Source of the DNA: Bathymodiolus brooksi
Taxonomy: Eukaryota; Mollusca; Bivalvia; Mytilida; Modiolidae
DNA length: 64,000 nucleotides
Direction: 5' to 3'
NCBI GenBank assembly: GCA_963680875.1
Contig: OY804590.1
Span: 21,886,640-21,950,639 of the forward strand
Below, in pieces: positions 1 to 11,700 of the stretch; position 1 is the first letter of the stretch, and every line of letters starts with the position of its first letter. The notes beneath the pieces are model-generated. The model was given only the letters and a program-made list of their open reading frames with translations, made no database searches and had not been told where the DNA came from. The translations under genes were made by a program, and so were the position numbers.

Positions 1-399
1 AATATTTTCTCATACCCAACAATGTGTGTCAAGAATCCTGTCAAACAATGACCAGCATTAATATAAACCAAATGAGATGCCTTACATTCAAACAAAATTA
101 TAGATGAATTCATTGGCAGAAACTGATGTGGCTCAAATGACATAAGAGATGAATATCACTATATTATGAATTGTAAAGCATTTGATACTGAAAGAAAGCA
201 ATTTTTACAAAATTACTGTTGTTGAAATTAGACCATTTGTTCAATTTTTCTAATATTATTATTTTAGAAAAAATGTATAAATTTATTAAAAACAAATATG
301 TGAGTCCATCTTCCATGTTAATTTGTTGATATAGCTTGCATATGCATGCATAATTACTTTATTATATGTTTACTTATGTGTTTTCTCCGTAACTGTGTA
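1..399. other. AT-rich DNA, no gene seen
   Basis: No open frame, splice-bounded exon or clear repeat is seen in these 400 bases. The stretch is AT-rich and ends at the target duplication of the next element. Confidence 0.5.
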
Positions 400-404
400 A
401 TATT

Positions 405-869
405 CACTGGGGTAAAGCTGATGACCGTAACTGTAATTACGGTAATCCCAAGATGGCGGATGTGGAATCGGGTAAGAATCTTTTTTGTCGATTAAATTGT
501 TTCTATAATGTATTTTAAATGGCACATGCATTGGTACGATAGTAATCTATGAACTTATCACAAATTAAGACTGAAAAATGTATATGAAAGAGAAAACTGA
601 GATGCCGTAATTGCACCGCCGATGAAGTTTTCAGTTACGGTCATCTTAGCGATTTTTTTAAATCAGATTTTCTCTTTCATATACATTTTTCAGTCGTAAT
701 TTGTGATTTCCTTGTGATAAGTTCACAGATTGCCATCGTACCAATGCATGTGTCATTTAAAATACATTATAGAAACAAATTAATCGACAAAAAAAGATTC
801 TTACCCGATTCCACGTCCGTCATCTTGGGATGACCGTAATTAGCTATGGTCATCAGCTTTACCCCAGTG
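405..869. mobile_element. Long-armed inverted-repeat transposon (foldback-type MITE), 465 bp
   Basis: The two ends are inverted copies beginning CACTGGGGTAAAGCTGATGA. Arms of about 190-200 bp pair with each other around a loop at roughly 598-664. The element is flanked by the direct 5-bp duplication ATATT at 400-404 and 870-874, which marks the insertion site. There is no coding capacity, so it must be non-autonomous. The 5-bp duplication and CAC terminus do not let me assign a superfamily. The arms also carry smaller inverted motifs around GCCGTAATT/AGTTACGG. Confidence 0.85.
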
Positions 870-874
870 ATATT

Positions 875-1190
875 TATAGTTTACGAGAATAAAATCATTC
901 AAGAAATTTGACAGAATGGCACGGCTCAAAACAAACATACATTTATATCATGATTGTATTGTATTAAAGTTAATGACATTTTAACGAATCACTAAAATAG
1001 TGTAATTTGATTGGTTAGTGAAATATTAAAATTTAAATACATGGACAACTAGATATGATTATTTTACATTGTTATATTTATTAAATCCTCTTATCATATT
1101 TGTCTATATTTTAAGCAAAATTTGTATACACTATGAAAGCTACACATGTATTAAATTAATTTAAAAAAAATAAAGACAAACCTTTGTTTA
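875..1190. other. AT-rich DNA, no gene seen
   Basis: I find no coding frame, tandem repeat or recognisable mobile element here. Confidence 0.45.
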
Positions 1191-1195
1191 GTAAA

Positions 1196-1948
1196 ACCAG
1201 AGGCTCCCAGGAGCCTGTAATCGCTCACCTGGATCAAAGCTGCTTTCAATAACAATGCAACTGCACTGTGGTGGCCATCTTGGTGGGAGAGCGTGACTGC
1301 CGGACACAATTTTGGAAGAGGACCATCCAATGACTATTCCATCAAAGTTTGGTTCTAATTGAGCTACTGGTTCCAGAAAAGATGGTTTTTATGTGAATTT
1401 CCCATAGGGTCCTATGTTAAACTAAGCTCAGCTGTGCAGCCATCTTGGTCGAAGGGCCGAACCACCGGACACATTTTTGGAAGAGAACCATCCAATGACT
1501 ATTTCATCAAAATTTAGTTCTTATTGAGCAAATGGTTTCAGACAAGAAGATTTTTATGGGAATTTCCCATTGGGTCCTATGTTAAATTAAGTTCGGCTGC
1601 GGTGGCCATCTTGGTCGGAGGTCTGAAATGCCGGACACAATTTTGGAAGGGGACCACGCAAGGATCATTTCAGTAAAGTTTGGTTGAGATTGGCTCTGTA
1701 GTTTCAGAGGAGAAGATTTTTAATTTCATCCCCCCTTTTTTCTATTTTTAGCTTGGCGGCCATCTTGGTTGGAAGTCAGGATCACTGAACACAATTTTGG
1801 AAGGGGGCCACCCAAGGACCATTCCACCAAAGTTTGGTTGCAATTGGCCCAGTGGTTTCTGAAGAGAAGATTAAAATGTGAAATGTTGACGGACGGACGA
1901 CGGACGAAAAGTGATGGAAATAGCTCACATGGTAAGCTAAAAAAACAA
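1196..1948 (+). repeat. Bivalve-type tandem element, four ~165-bp monomers
   Basis: The block GGCCATCTTGGT recurs near 1272, 1440, 1605 and 1758, each time followed by a CCGGACACAATTTTGGAAG-like stretch and a GTTTCAGA(G)GAGAAGAT block. The last monomer runs into GACGGACGGACGACGGACG and AGCTCACATGGTAAGC. The first is preceded by CTCCCAGGAGCC and GCTCACCTGG. Short open frames in it are not conserved between monomers, so I read it as non-coding interspersed repeat DNA. Related copies lie at 6345-6700 and 7196-7545. Confidence 0.7.
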
Positions 1949-2315
1949 ATGGAATGCATAAAAAAGTAATTAATTAATCGTTTTTTAGGCTGATTAAGAC
2001 TTGAACATCTCTCTTAACAGAGAAATTTGTATATATATATATAATATATATAATGGAAGAATATGTCCATATGACATTGATACAGCTGTTTCCAGCTAAA
2101 GTAAATGGAGGAAAAATAAAGACAGAATAGAAAAAGAGGTCAAGTCCAAAATCGAACTTGGCCTTCCATTTATGGTTCCATGACCTTGTGTATAAATTTC
2201 AGAAGATTTGCTTAAGAGGAACTTGAATTATTGAAGGGAAACTAAATGTGGGATGTATGGACACAGATAAAACTTTGTCTTTCCACATGTATAATAATCT
2301 ACTGTATATGTCAAT

Positions 2316-2321
2316 TTTATT
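2316..2321 (-). promoter_or_regulatory. Candidate polyadenylation signal of the caspase gene
   Basis: AATAAA on the minus strand lies about 310 nt after the caspase stop codon, at a plausible 3' UTR distance. AATAAA is common by chance in DNA this AT-rich, so only a cDNA end would confirm it. Confidence 0.3.
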
Positions 2322-2626
2322 AATACATAGAATTCAGAAATATTACATTGGAACAAAAAATGTAGAATGGAAACCAGTTCTTTTAGGATCAGTACAAACT
2401 TGTAAAAAGCATATTTTATCATGAGGGAAAAAAAAGAAGAAAAATACAAGAAATCATATCATTTTCAAACTAAACAAATTTCTGTGTCAATAAATGGATT
2501 TCATTTTGGCAAGCCATCTGGAAACACTTTTCTTTATAGACATTTTAAATATTCATTTGAAAATATACAAAATATATAATATTCTTGTTATAAATAAAAA
2601 CTGGTATTAACTGTAAATCAGCTTGA

Positions 2627-2776
2627 TTAAGGAGATGATGCTTGAATAGGCACAGTTTCATATTTTTGAGGGAAAAAATAAAATCGTTTTGTCATTGAAC
2701 ATTCATATTCAGAAACAGCAACTGCATCCCTCTTCTCTTGATCCCTGGCTTTTCCTAAGCTCACTAAATGATTTAC
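2627..2776 (-). CDS. Caspase exon 8: C-terminus of p10 and stop
   Basis: It encodes residues 392-440, beginning [12 protein letters not shown] and including [19 protein letters not shown], the last strand of p10. The stop is TAA at 2629-2627. The acceptor is TTTTAG. The SEY motif before the final strand is shared with caspase-2. Confidence 0.93.
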   Translation of the reverse strand, partial: VNHLVSLGKARDQEKRDAVAVSEYECSMTKRFYFFPQKYETVPIQASSP

Positions 2777-5700
2777 CTAAAATTGAAACAGTAAAAAAAA
2801 GTTCTTAAAATAGGAATGCATTCTTTTACAAGTTTAGTCAATTGCCTTGTCAATGCTGATTATTTACAGTATGTCCCTTTCTTAGATATATATGTGGGGG
2901 TTGTTGTGTTCATAATCATATGGTAGTTGGATTTACATCTACCCTTGCATCAGTGCCTATCACCACTAAAGTTGTGAGTTTAAATCTCGCTCATGGCGCA
3001 GTGTACTCGATACAACATTATGTGATAAAGTTTGTCAGTGAATTGCGACAGGTAGGTAGTTTTCTCTGGGTACTCCGGTTTCCTCCACCAATAAAATTGA
3101 CTGCCACGATATAACTGAAATATTGTTGAAAGTGGCGTTAAACACCATAACCCTAATCCTAACCCTCAATTCCTGCCAGTGGTGCAGTGTACTCATTTCA
3201 AGTCAGTGGTTTTCTCCACTTTCTTCCATCAATGAAACTGACCTCCATAAAATAACTGAAATATTGATGAAGGTGACATTAAACTCAGAACTCTAACCCT
3301 ACATTCAACAGTAAAAGTGTCACATCTGTATGTTGTACAGTCATGCCCTTATAAGGCCTGGGTGGCTCAATGAGTTAGGTAGTTGTAGGGCCAGGGTGGC
3401 TCAATGAGTTAGGTTTTTTGATTACCTAACAACTCATACAAGCCTATCACCAATACAGCGTGGGTTCGTGCCCGGCTTTGTAAATGACAAAAAATGGTGC
3501 ACTCGACTCACAGCCGCAAGTGATAAAGTTTACCAGTTGCTTGCCCATGGTCGGTGATTCTCTCCGGGTACTATGGCTTCTTCCACCACTAAAACTGGTC
3601 ACCATGAAATAGCTGAAATATTCCTGAAAGTGGCATTAAACACAATAAATCAAATCAAATCAATCTTATAAGGCCACACCTTCTCCAATGAAAAAGTGGT
3701 GTCTTAAGAAGAGTTGCCTTCTTTTGAAGGGGGACAATTTATTAGTATTTCACTATTTCATCGATCAGTGTATTTGAAATCTGGTCTTATAAGATGGGTG
3801 GCCTTTGGTGATAGTGACCTTTTAAGCAGGTGGTTACTGTACAGGTATAACAAAGCTGATAAAGGGTCATAACCTGGGAGGGACCAAATTATCCATATTT
3901 TTACAATCAAGTACAGTCAAACCTGTCTATAGTGGTCACCTGGGGGAGTTTGACAAAATGACCACTATAGACAGGTGACCTTTATATGAAGGGGTTTGAT
4001 TATTCAACGAAATATTCTGCATTAGTTGTAAATAAACATTTTTAATCACATCTTATGTTTATCTCAATCTGATATGATTTGAATAAAACATACAAATAAA
4101 TAAAGAAAGATATTTAATAAACAAAAGTACAATTTCCAGTAACACGATGTTGAACTGGAAACATTGTTTTCAAAATCATCGATTGAATCTCACATTTTCT
4201 TTAAAGAATGTTCATTATCTGGGTACGACCAACACCCTTCTCCTCGCCCACAGCTCAACAACTTTTCCCACCATCGATCACAACGATTTATAACCCGTTG
4301 TATTAAAGTCCAACGTACTCATACAGATAACTTTCACTTTGTCGTCTAATTTCAAAGCTTTCCTATTTACGGATGTTGATGATTTTGACATGATGCACTA
4401 GATACAAAATAATTTTGGTGAGTGAATTTCTACTCTCGTCGTAATGAATAAATATCTCCAATAACCCCCGGGTATAAACTTTCCTTTATGTAATTTATTA
4501 CTCACAAAATTTAATAGTGTTTGTTTATTTAGTTAATTAAATTAAGCAATATATTTTGTAACACCTCAGGATTTTTTGTACATTTGAGAAAAATACCGAA
4601 CTTTCGAAATCATTTCCGGTATTATTTTAAAAATGAACTTACCGTTATACAAAGGTTTTACACTGGAAATTACTAATAAAAGGTGACCGCTGACCACATT
4701 GAACAGGTGACCGCTATATCGAATTAAAATATATAGTAAAATGCACAGGGAGAGCACGAAAGTGACCGTTATGAGCAGGTGACCATTATACAAAGGTGAC
4801 CGTTACGACAGGTTTGACTGTATAGTCAAACATAAAAAATAACTGCATAAAATAGTGGACCGCTTACTTAAAATCGCACGGTCTGTAATGATTCATGTAT
4901 TATTGTTACCAGAAGGTAATTTAATGGAAAAAATGGCACTTACTTTGTAATGCTCCAGTGTTTTTGTAGCTATTTATGGTTCAGTAGTTAATTATTCAAT
5001 AATTTAATAACTTAATTTGTACAATCATATATTGAGAACCTCGACAGTTAGTTACTGATGAGTTTTTCAAGTCTAGGATAAAAAGTGATCATTAAATACT
5101 GGTAAAATGATACAATAGGATATACTTTGAGTGACCATTGACAGCATTAAAGGGGTGACCGCTTACTTGAGTTAAAATAACATGTAAATCTGGTTGGGAG
5201 AATTTAAACTTGCCGTTTACAGCAGGTGAACGTTGGAGGATGGTCAGGACTTTCAATATTGTTCAAGTCTTCCACAACTTCACTATTTACAGGCGGTATT
5301 TTTTTTATTAAAATTGGAACAATTTTCATGAATATCTTATACAACACTCTTTAAATTTAAAATCAGGAGGTACCTAAGACCATATTAGGTGGGTAAAAGT
5401 ACATGGTACCGCCCCTTATTGAAAGGCTTTGAAGGTAAATTCTTAACGCAGGTAACAGTTGAAGGATAGTACATTGTAAACTTACATCGGCTAACATATG
5501 TAGTATATCTTCACAATGAGCATTTTTTCTGAATATATAAATGACAGCTTGCATAAACCATGATCCTAATACTTTATTTCTGAAGGACACCATATCTATA
5601 ACAAACAAAACAATAATTAAATGTTTGTTTAGAAGTTAGGCAAAAGTCAAAACAAAATGCACATGTTTCTCCTAACATTCTTAAAAAAAATAGGGTATAT

Positions 5701-8700
5701 TGGTAGAGGAAACTTTTTTTTACCTACCGTATTTAGGGTTGTATAATGCGCATTGGTGCATAATGCGCACCCCCCTCTTGGCCTTGAAAATCTCTAGAAA
5801 AAAACTAGTTCGTGTCTATAATGCCCATGGACTTTTAAAAAAATCGCCGTCGGAAATGTAAGAATTAAATATCAATCGTATATATTTTTCAGTCCTTTGA
5901 GCATGTTTCATTTGCTGGGAGAATTTAAGAACCATTTATCTCTTTTCATCTTCAATAAAGTTGCAAAATATTAAATGTGTTGGGTTTTATTGGCGGACAT
6001 GTGATTTCCCAGTCTGGGAAAGAGTGAAGCACATTGTTCCTGTTTATAATGTGCACCCCTCCTACAAATTAAAGAATCTGGGCAAAATCCTGCGCATTAT
6101 ACAACCCTAAATACGGTACTTCTATAAATGTTGTGGAATTAAAATTTAAAATAAAAAATTACTATTCTCTTGAATTATATATAGCTAGAAAAAACAATAA
6201 ACTGGCAACTTTTGAAAAATTCTGGGGCCCTTTAAAATATGTTTTTCCTGATTTATAACTTTAATTGTCATTATTTGTTTGTTATCATCAGTATCAATAG
6301 GAGCAAGTGTACAAAGTGAGAAAATTTAGTGGAGGAGTGAAAAGAATGTGTGTGTGTGTGTTGTCCGCCACAGGCAATTCTTGTTTCTGATTGGTCGATT
6401 TCTAAAAATCTTCTTCCCTGAAACTGCTTAGCCAATTGAACCGAAACTTGGTAGGAAGCGTCTATGGAAAGTCCTCTATAAAGATTGCTAATTTCATCCT
6501 GTTCTGTTCTGTTAACAAACATGGCTGCCATAGGCAATTCTTGTTTCTGGTTGGTTAATTTCTAAAAATCTTCTTCTCTGAAACTGCTTAGCCAAATGAA
6601 CCGAAACTTGGTGGGAAGCACATATGGAAGGTTCTGTATTAAGTTTCCTCAAAGCCAAATGAAAGGTGAGCGACACAGGCTCAGCCCACTGAACCTCTAG
6701 ATATTTATAAATTATAGTCAGATCCTATGATACCACCAGTTCTATGGTACCATATATTCACATGCAATATTAACCAATTTCTGCCACCATCTTTGTGATT
6801 TATCTACCACGATATCATAGTATCCAGATAAGGTGGTATGCACATGCTAACATGCAATTTAATGACAAATAACAAAATGTGTGCATGCTATTGAAGCATA
6901 TTTATCATGTATATTGCATGTTGTATTCTGTCATGCACTAACTGAAGTATTTTGTAAATTATTCAACCATTGTATTGTAATTGACATTGGGAAAGGGGCT
7001 GTCGTGGCCATTATCGTATGGTAGTTGGATTTACAACTACCTATGCTATCAGTGCCTATCACCACTGATGTTGTGAGCTCGAATCTCGATCAGGGAGAGG
7101 TGTACAACATTATGTGATGAAATTTGTCAGTGACTTGCAACAGGTTTTCACCAGGCATTCCAGTTTTCTCCACCAAAAAAAAAACCTGACCCATGTCGAC
7201 CATGTTTTTTATCCAATCGGGATGAAATGGGCAATATTTATAGAGAATCTTCCATAGATGCTTCCTATAAAGTTTCGGTTCATTTGGCCAAGCGGTTTCA
7301 AAGGAGAATACTTTTAGAAATCAACCAACCAGAAACAAGAATTGCCTATAGTGGCCATGTTTGTAAACAGATCAGGACGAAATGAGCAATCTATATAGAG
7401 GACATTCTATCGATGCTTCTTACTAAGTTTCGGTTCATTTGGCCAAGACATTTCAGAGGAGAAGATTCAAATGTGAAAAGTTAACGGACGACAGATGACC
7501 GACGGATGCCAAAAGCTCATTTTGCCTTTGGCAAGGTGAGCTTAAAAGACAGGCAACTGAACACCTACTCATCGTCGTTGTCGTAGCCTATGTGAAAACC
7601 TTCCCATTGTTGTTGCCATAGCAATTAGCCTATGTGAACACCTAACCATTGTTGTTGCCATAGCAACTACCTTATGTGAACATGTACCCATTGTTGTTGC
7701 CATAGCAACTAGCCTATATGAACACCTATCCATTGTTGTTGCCATAGTAACTAGTCTGTGAGCACTTACCCATTGTTGTTGCCATAGCAACTAGCCTATG
7801 TGCATCTGCTGCTACACTGCGTTCAACCATAGCATCAGATTCATTGTTATGTAGAGACACGTCTTCTAATTCTTTAATGGTTCTCTCTAGCTGTAGGTTG
7901 ACAGGAGGAGGAGAAGTATAAGCTGTAGTATTAGCTGTTGATCCAGTGTCGTATTTATCTGAAATATATTAGACCAAAAAGGTAATAATCTGGCTATCTT
8001 TTGATTGTGCTCAAACAGGATGCAGTGGTATATAAGACAGGAGGAGAAGGATAAGATGTAGTGTTAGCTGTTGATTCAGTGTCGTATTTATCTGAAATAT
8101 AGTCAAACCTGCTTTAGTAACCACCTCTACTAAGCAATAACTTGTATTATGTGACCTTAATTTTTATTTTCCTTCACAGTGCATTTAATATGAATTAAAC
8201 TTGTATTAAAGCGACCACATGTCTTATGTGACCATATTTCACTGTTCTCTTGGAAGGTCACATTAGACAGGTTTGGCGGTATCCAACAAAAAAAACCGTA
8301 ACGATTGTGCTCAAATAGAATGCAGTGGTATATAAACATGACTTGTGGGGTACAAAACATCATACAGTGATATCATATGATTGTGCAGGATGCATTATAT
8401 ACACAAATGATCAATTGAATGAATGAGCGATTGTTGTTCAGTGCTTAATGAGCCATTTCACTGCTATATACAGAATGCAGTTTTGAAGGTCGGGAGAGAC
8501 ATCATCGCTAGTATTGCAGCATGTCCTACAGGATGAACTGTGAAACTAGTGATAATGTATGTCAAGATCTTCAATACTGGTGTTACTGTTTTTATCGGTG
8601 TGTTTGACGCCACACTGACCGATAATTTTCAATATCAGAGTCAGTTGCACATGCGAGTTACGACCTGACCTAATATTTTTGAGGTTCAGTTCAGTGATCA

Positions 8701-11700
8701 TGACTTTGTCAGAGGCACCAAAATGTCCAACTAGCCGATAAATCATGATAAGCCAATCGATGAATCATTTTGCCGATACCTAAATGTGCAATTGCTTCTT
8801 TAAACTTTGTGAATCAACAATTATTTTGTGGTATCTTAAATAAATCATCACTGTAACCAGGGGACACGGATAATATGAAGCAGCCGGCCGCGATACTGGT
8901 ATTACCAGTATTGTAATATTTACAATACTGGTATTACCAGTATTATAATATTCACAATACTGGAAATACCAGTATTGTAAATATTACAATACTGGTAACA
9001 CCAGTATTGTAACACTGTACAATACTAGAAATACCAGTATTGTAATGTTACAATACTGGTAATACCAGTATCGTACATATACAATACTGGATGTACCAGT
9101 ATCGTGCATTTACAATACTGGAATACCAGAATCGTTGATCTATACACAATACCGGAAGCTCCAGTATTCTTCATCCAACAATACTGGTAATACTAGTATT
9201 GTAAAACACACGATACTGGAAGCTCCAGTATTCTTCATCCAACAATACTGGTAATACTATTTACCGTTAGTATTAGGCTCCGCCCAGTCATGTCAAATTA
9301 CCTTACCAATATATATCAAACTCTAAGGGACCATACAAAATATTTTGACATTACAGGGCTTTTGCCTCTTATGTTATGTACAGCAGAAATGACGTATGAG
9401 TATGAATTATATTCAATTCTTTTAGTATAATGTAGACATAAAAACTCGGGTTAACCGGAATTCTACAGTATAATGTAGACATAAAAACTCGGGTTAACCG
9501 GAATTCTACCTATCTTCCAATATCTGCAATACTGGTATAACCAGTATTTTCCAGAATCTTCCAGTATCTACAATACTGGTATTACCAGTATTTTCCAGAA
9601 TCTTCCAGTATCTGCAATACTGGTATTACCAGTATTTTCCAGAATCTTCCAGTATCTGCAACACTGGTATTACCAGTATTACCCAGAATCTTCCAGTATC
9701 TACAATACTCATATTTTGGCAATGACCAGTATCTTCTAGTATTGCAGATACTGGAAAATTCTGGAAGATACTGGGATACTGGTATTTACCAGTATCTGTA
9801 CCAGTATTGCAGATACTGGAAGATACTGGTAAAATACTGGTATTACCAGTATTGTGTACCAGTATTGTAGTACCAGTATCGCGGCCGGCTGCTTCATATT
9901 ATCCGGGGACACAAATGTATATATTATATATTTTTACTTTTTAACCCTTTGTAGATTTCTGAATTCATCCAACTGTTAAATAGGATATGAGAAAATCTAT
10001 ATGTCCATAGGATAAGTGTTATTGTAAATATATCAGTTGTGTTGTCTTTATCTCAACAAGTAGCCCAAGCTTTATCATATTTCATAGGTCTTTTGTGAAA
10101 TAACAGATATTCCCTGTCAACAACCCTCCCTCCCATCCTCTTGACATGAAAACAACAAGGTTAAAACAGGTACACATCAGCATGTTATGTGAAGGAATGT
10201 GTTAAAGTTTGGAATAATTCCATCAGGAATGTGGTAAAGTTGTGTGTGTGTGGGGGGGAATTCCATCAGGAATATGGTAAAGTTTGTTTATATTTCAACC
10301 AAGTGTTTAAGAGAAGTTAATTTTTTTTATCCTTGCAATATGAACTTATGAAACAAATGAAAATGTCCTTGTTTTAATAATAAGAGTTTTATTTTAGGTT
10401 ATGGTGTTTAACGCCACTTTCAACAATTTTTCAGTTATATCGTGGTGGTCAGTTTTGCTGGTGGAGAAAACCAATGTACCAAGAGAAAACCACCGACCTG
10501 TCGAATGTCACTGACAAACTTGATCACATAATGTTGTATCGCGTACACCTCGCCATAGCGTGATTCGAACTCACAACAATAGTGGTGATAGACACTGATT
10601 GCACAGTTTTTGGCCTTAATTTTTTTTCACTTACTTGCCCAAAAGCCAAATTTAGAAAAAATGTCTATTTATCCAAACAAATTCTTTCATAATTTTTACT
10701 TGTCCGAATCCAGCTTTACTTGTCCTGGGCTTTTGGGCAAGTTGGTTAGAACGAAGACTGATTGCATAGGTAGTTGTAAATCCAACTACCATACGATCAT
10801 GACCACAACTACGACTGCCCCAGAGTTTTATATTGTATAACGTACCTCCTCTACAAGCTTGAAAAAAGAAGAGTTTAGGTTTATTTTCCATACAGATGAA
10901 ATTACGAGCATTAAACATGTCCTTTATCTCCTTTATGTCAACTGTCTTCCCATCACTACCATAAATAGCATTCTGAGTTCCATGCGTAAGAATAATCAAA
11001 ATAAAACAATCGGCATTCCGGTGAAATTGGACGTCTCTTGCTTCTTCTTGTAGAATATCTAAAATTTTCTGAAGAAAAACAGAAAACAAACATATTAAGA
11101 TGTTAGTATAGGATTTATATTTCAAGATTTCAATATTTTATTAAACAACGCTCAGACACATATGTAACATGAGGTAAATATACAATATTAAACATGAAAT
11201 GACGAAATGAACAGGTACAAAAGGTACAAAACAATATTATTATACCTCATATATTAATTACCATAAATAAATTAATTTGATTGGACAATGGGTAAAAATC
11301 AGAACACATGATCACACAGGACAAAAATCATATTCTGTGAAATAAAAATCATATTCCACCCCCCTCGGAAGCCTCACAGGTTTTCCCACCAGAATTATCG
11401 TTCTTTGACAGGAAAACGTCAGAGGCACTCAGAACGCATCACTTGCAGGCGACCATTACAATTTGTTGTGGATGTGGTTTTTAAATGTCTGAGACAACGT
11501 TCCAATGGACAGCAGTATTTTACATGTATGTGTTTTCTTGGTTTCAGTCGGTATAATAAAACATTTATAGGTGGTAGGTTCAGGAAATATGAAAATTTAT
11601 TCACCCACGAGTATCATGTTGCCCTCAGGGAATATGATACTCTTGGGTGAATAAATTTTCATATTTCCCTCATCAGCATGCAATAAAAGTATAACGTCAC

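Noticed and set aside
2316..2321. Firm polyadenylation site of the caspase
   Set aside because: Kept only as a low-confidence feature because AATAAA is frequent by chance in this AT-rich sequence.
2940..3005. tRNA gene in the SINE heads
   Set aside because: A- and B-box-like motifs are present but no cloverleaf with intact stems can be drawn, and the head is always attached to the same SINE body.
3140..3175. Telomere-like CCCTAA repeats
   Set aside because: Only a few imperfect copies occur, always as tails of SINEs, so they are SINE tails and not interstitial telomere tracts.
6271..6537. 88-codon minus-strand frame as a small gene
   Set aside because: It lies in the ~165-bp monomer repeat, and the neighbouring monomers do not keep the frame.
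7569..7790. 73-codon minus-strand frame with RLVAMATTM repeats as a separate peptide gene
   Set aside because: It is the tandem duplication of the end of caspase exon 6 read in another frame.
8036..8091. An extra alternative exon 6 of the caspase
   Set aside because: The acceptor and first codons are copied, but homology stops after about 55 nt, no suitable donor follows and the frame soon ends. It is kept only as a duplication relic.
10652..11125. 157-codon minus-strand frame as a single-exon caspase fragment
   Set aside because: Only 10846-11068 is exon. The frame runs into the intron and a SINE after the GTACGT donor, and splicing to exon 6 restores the caspase.
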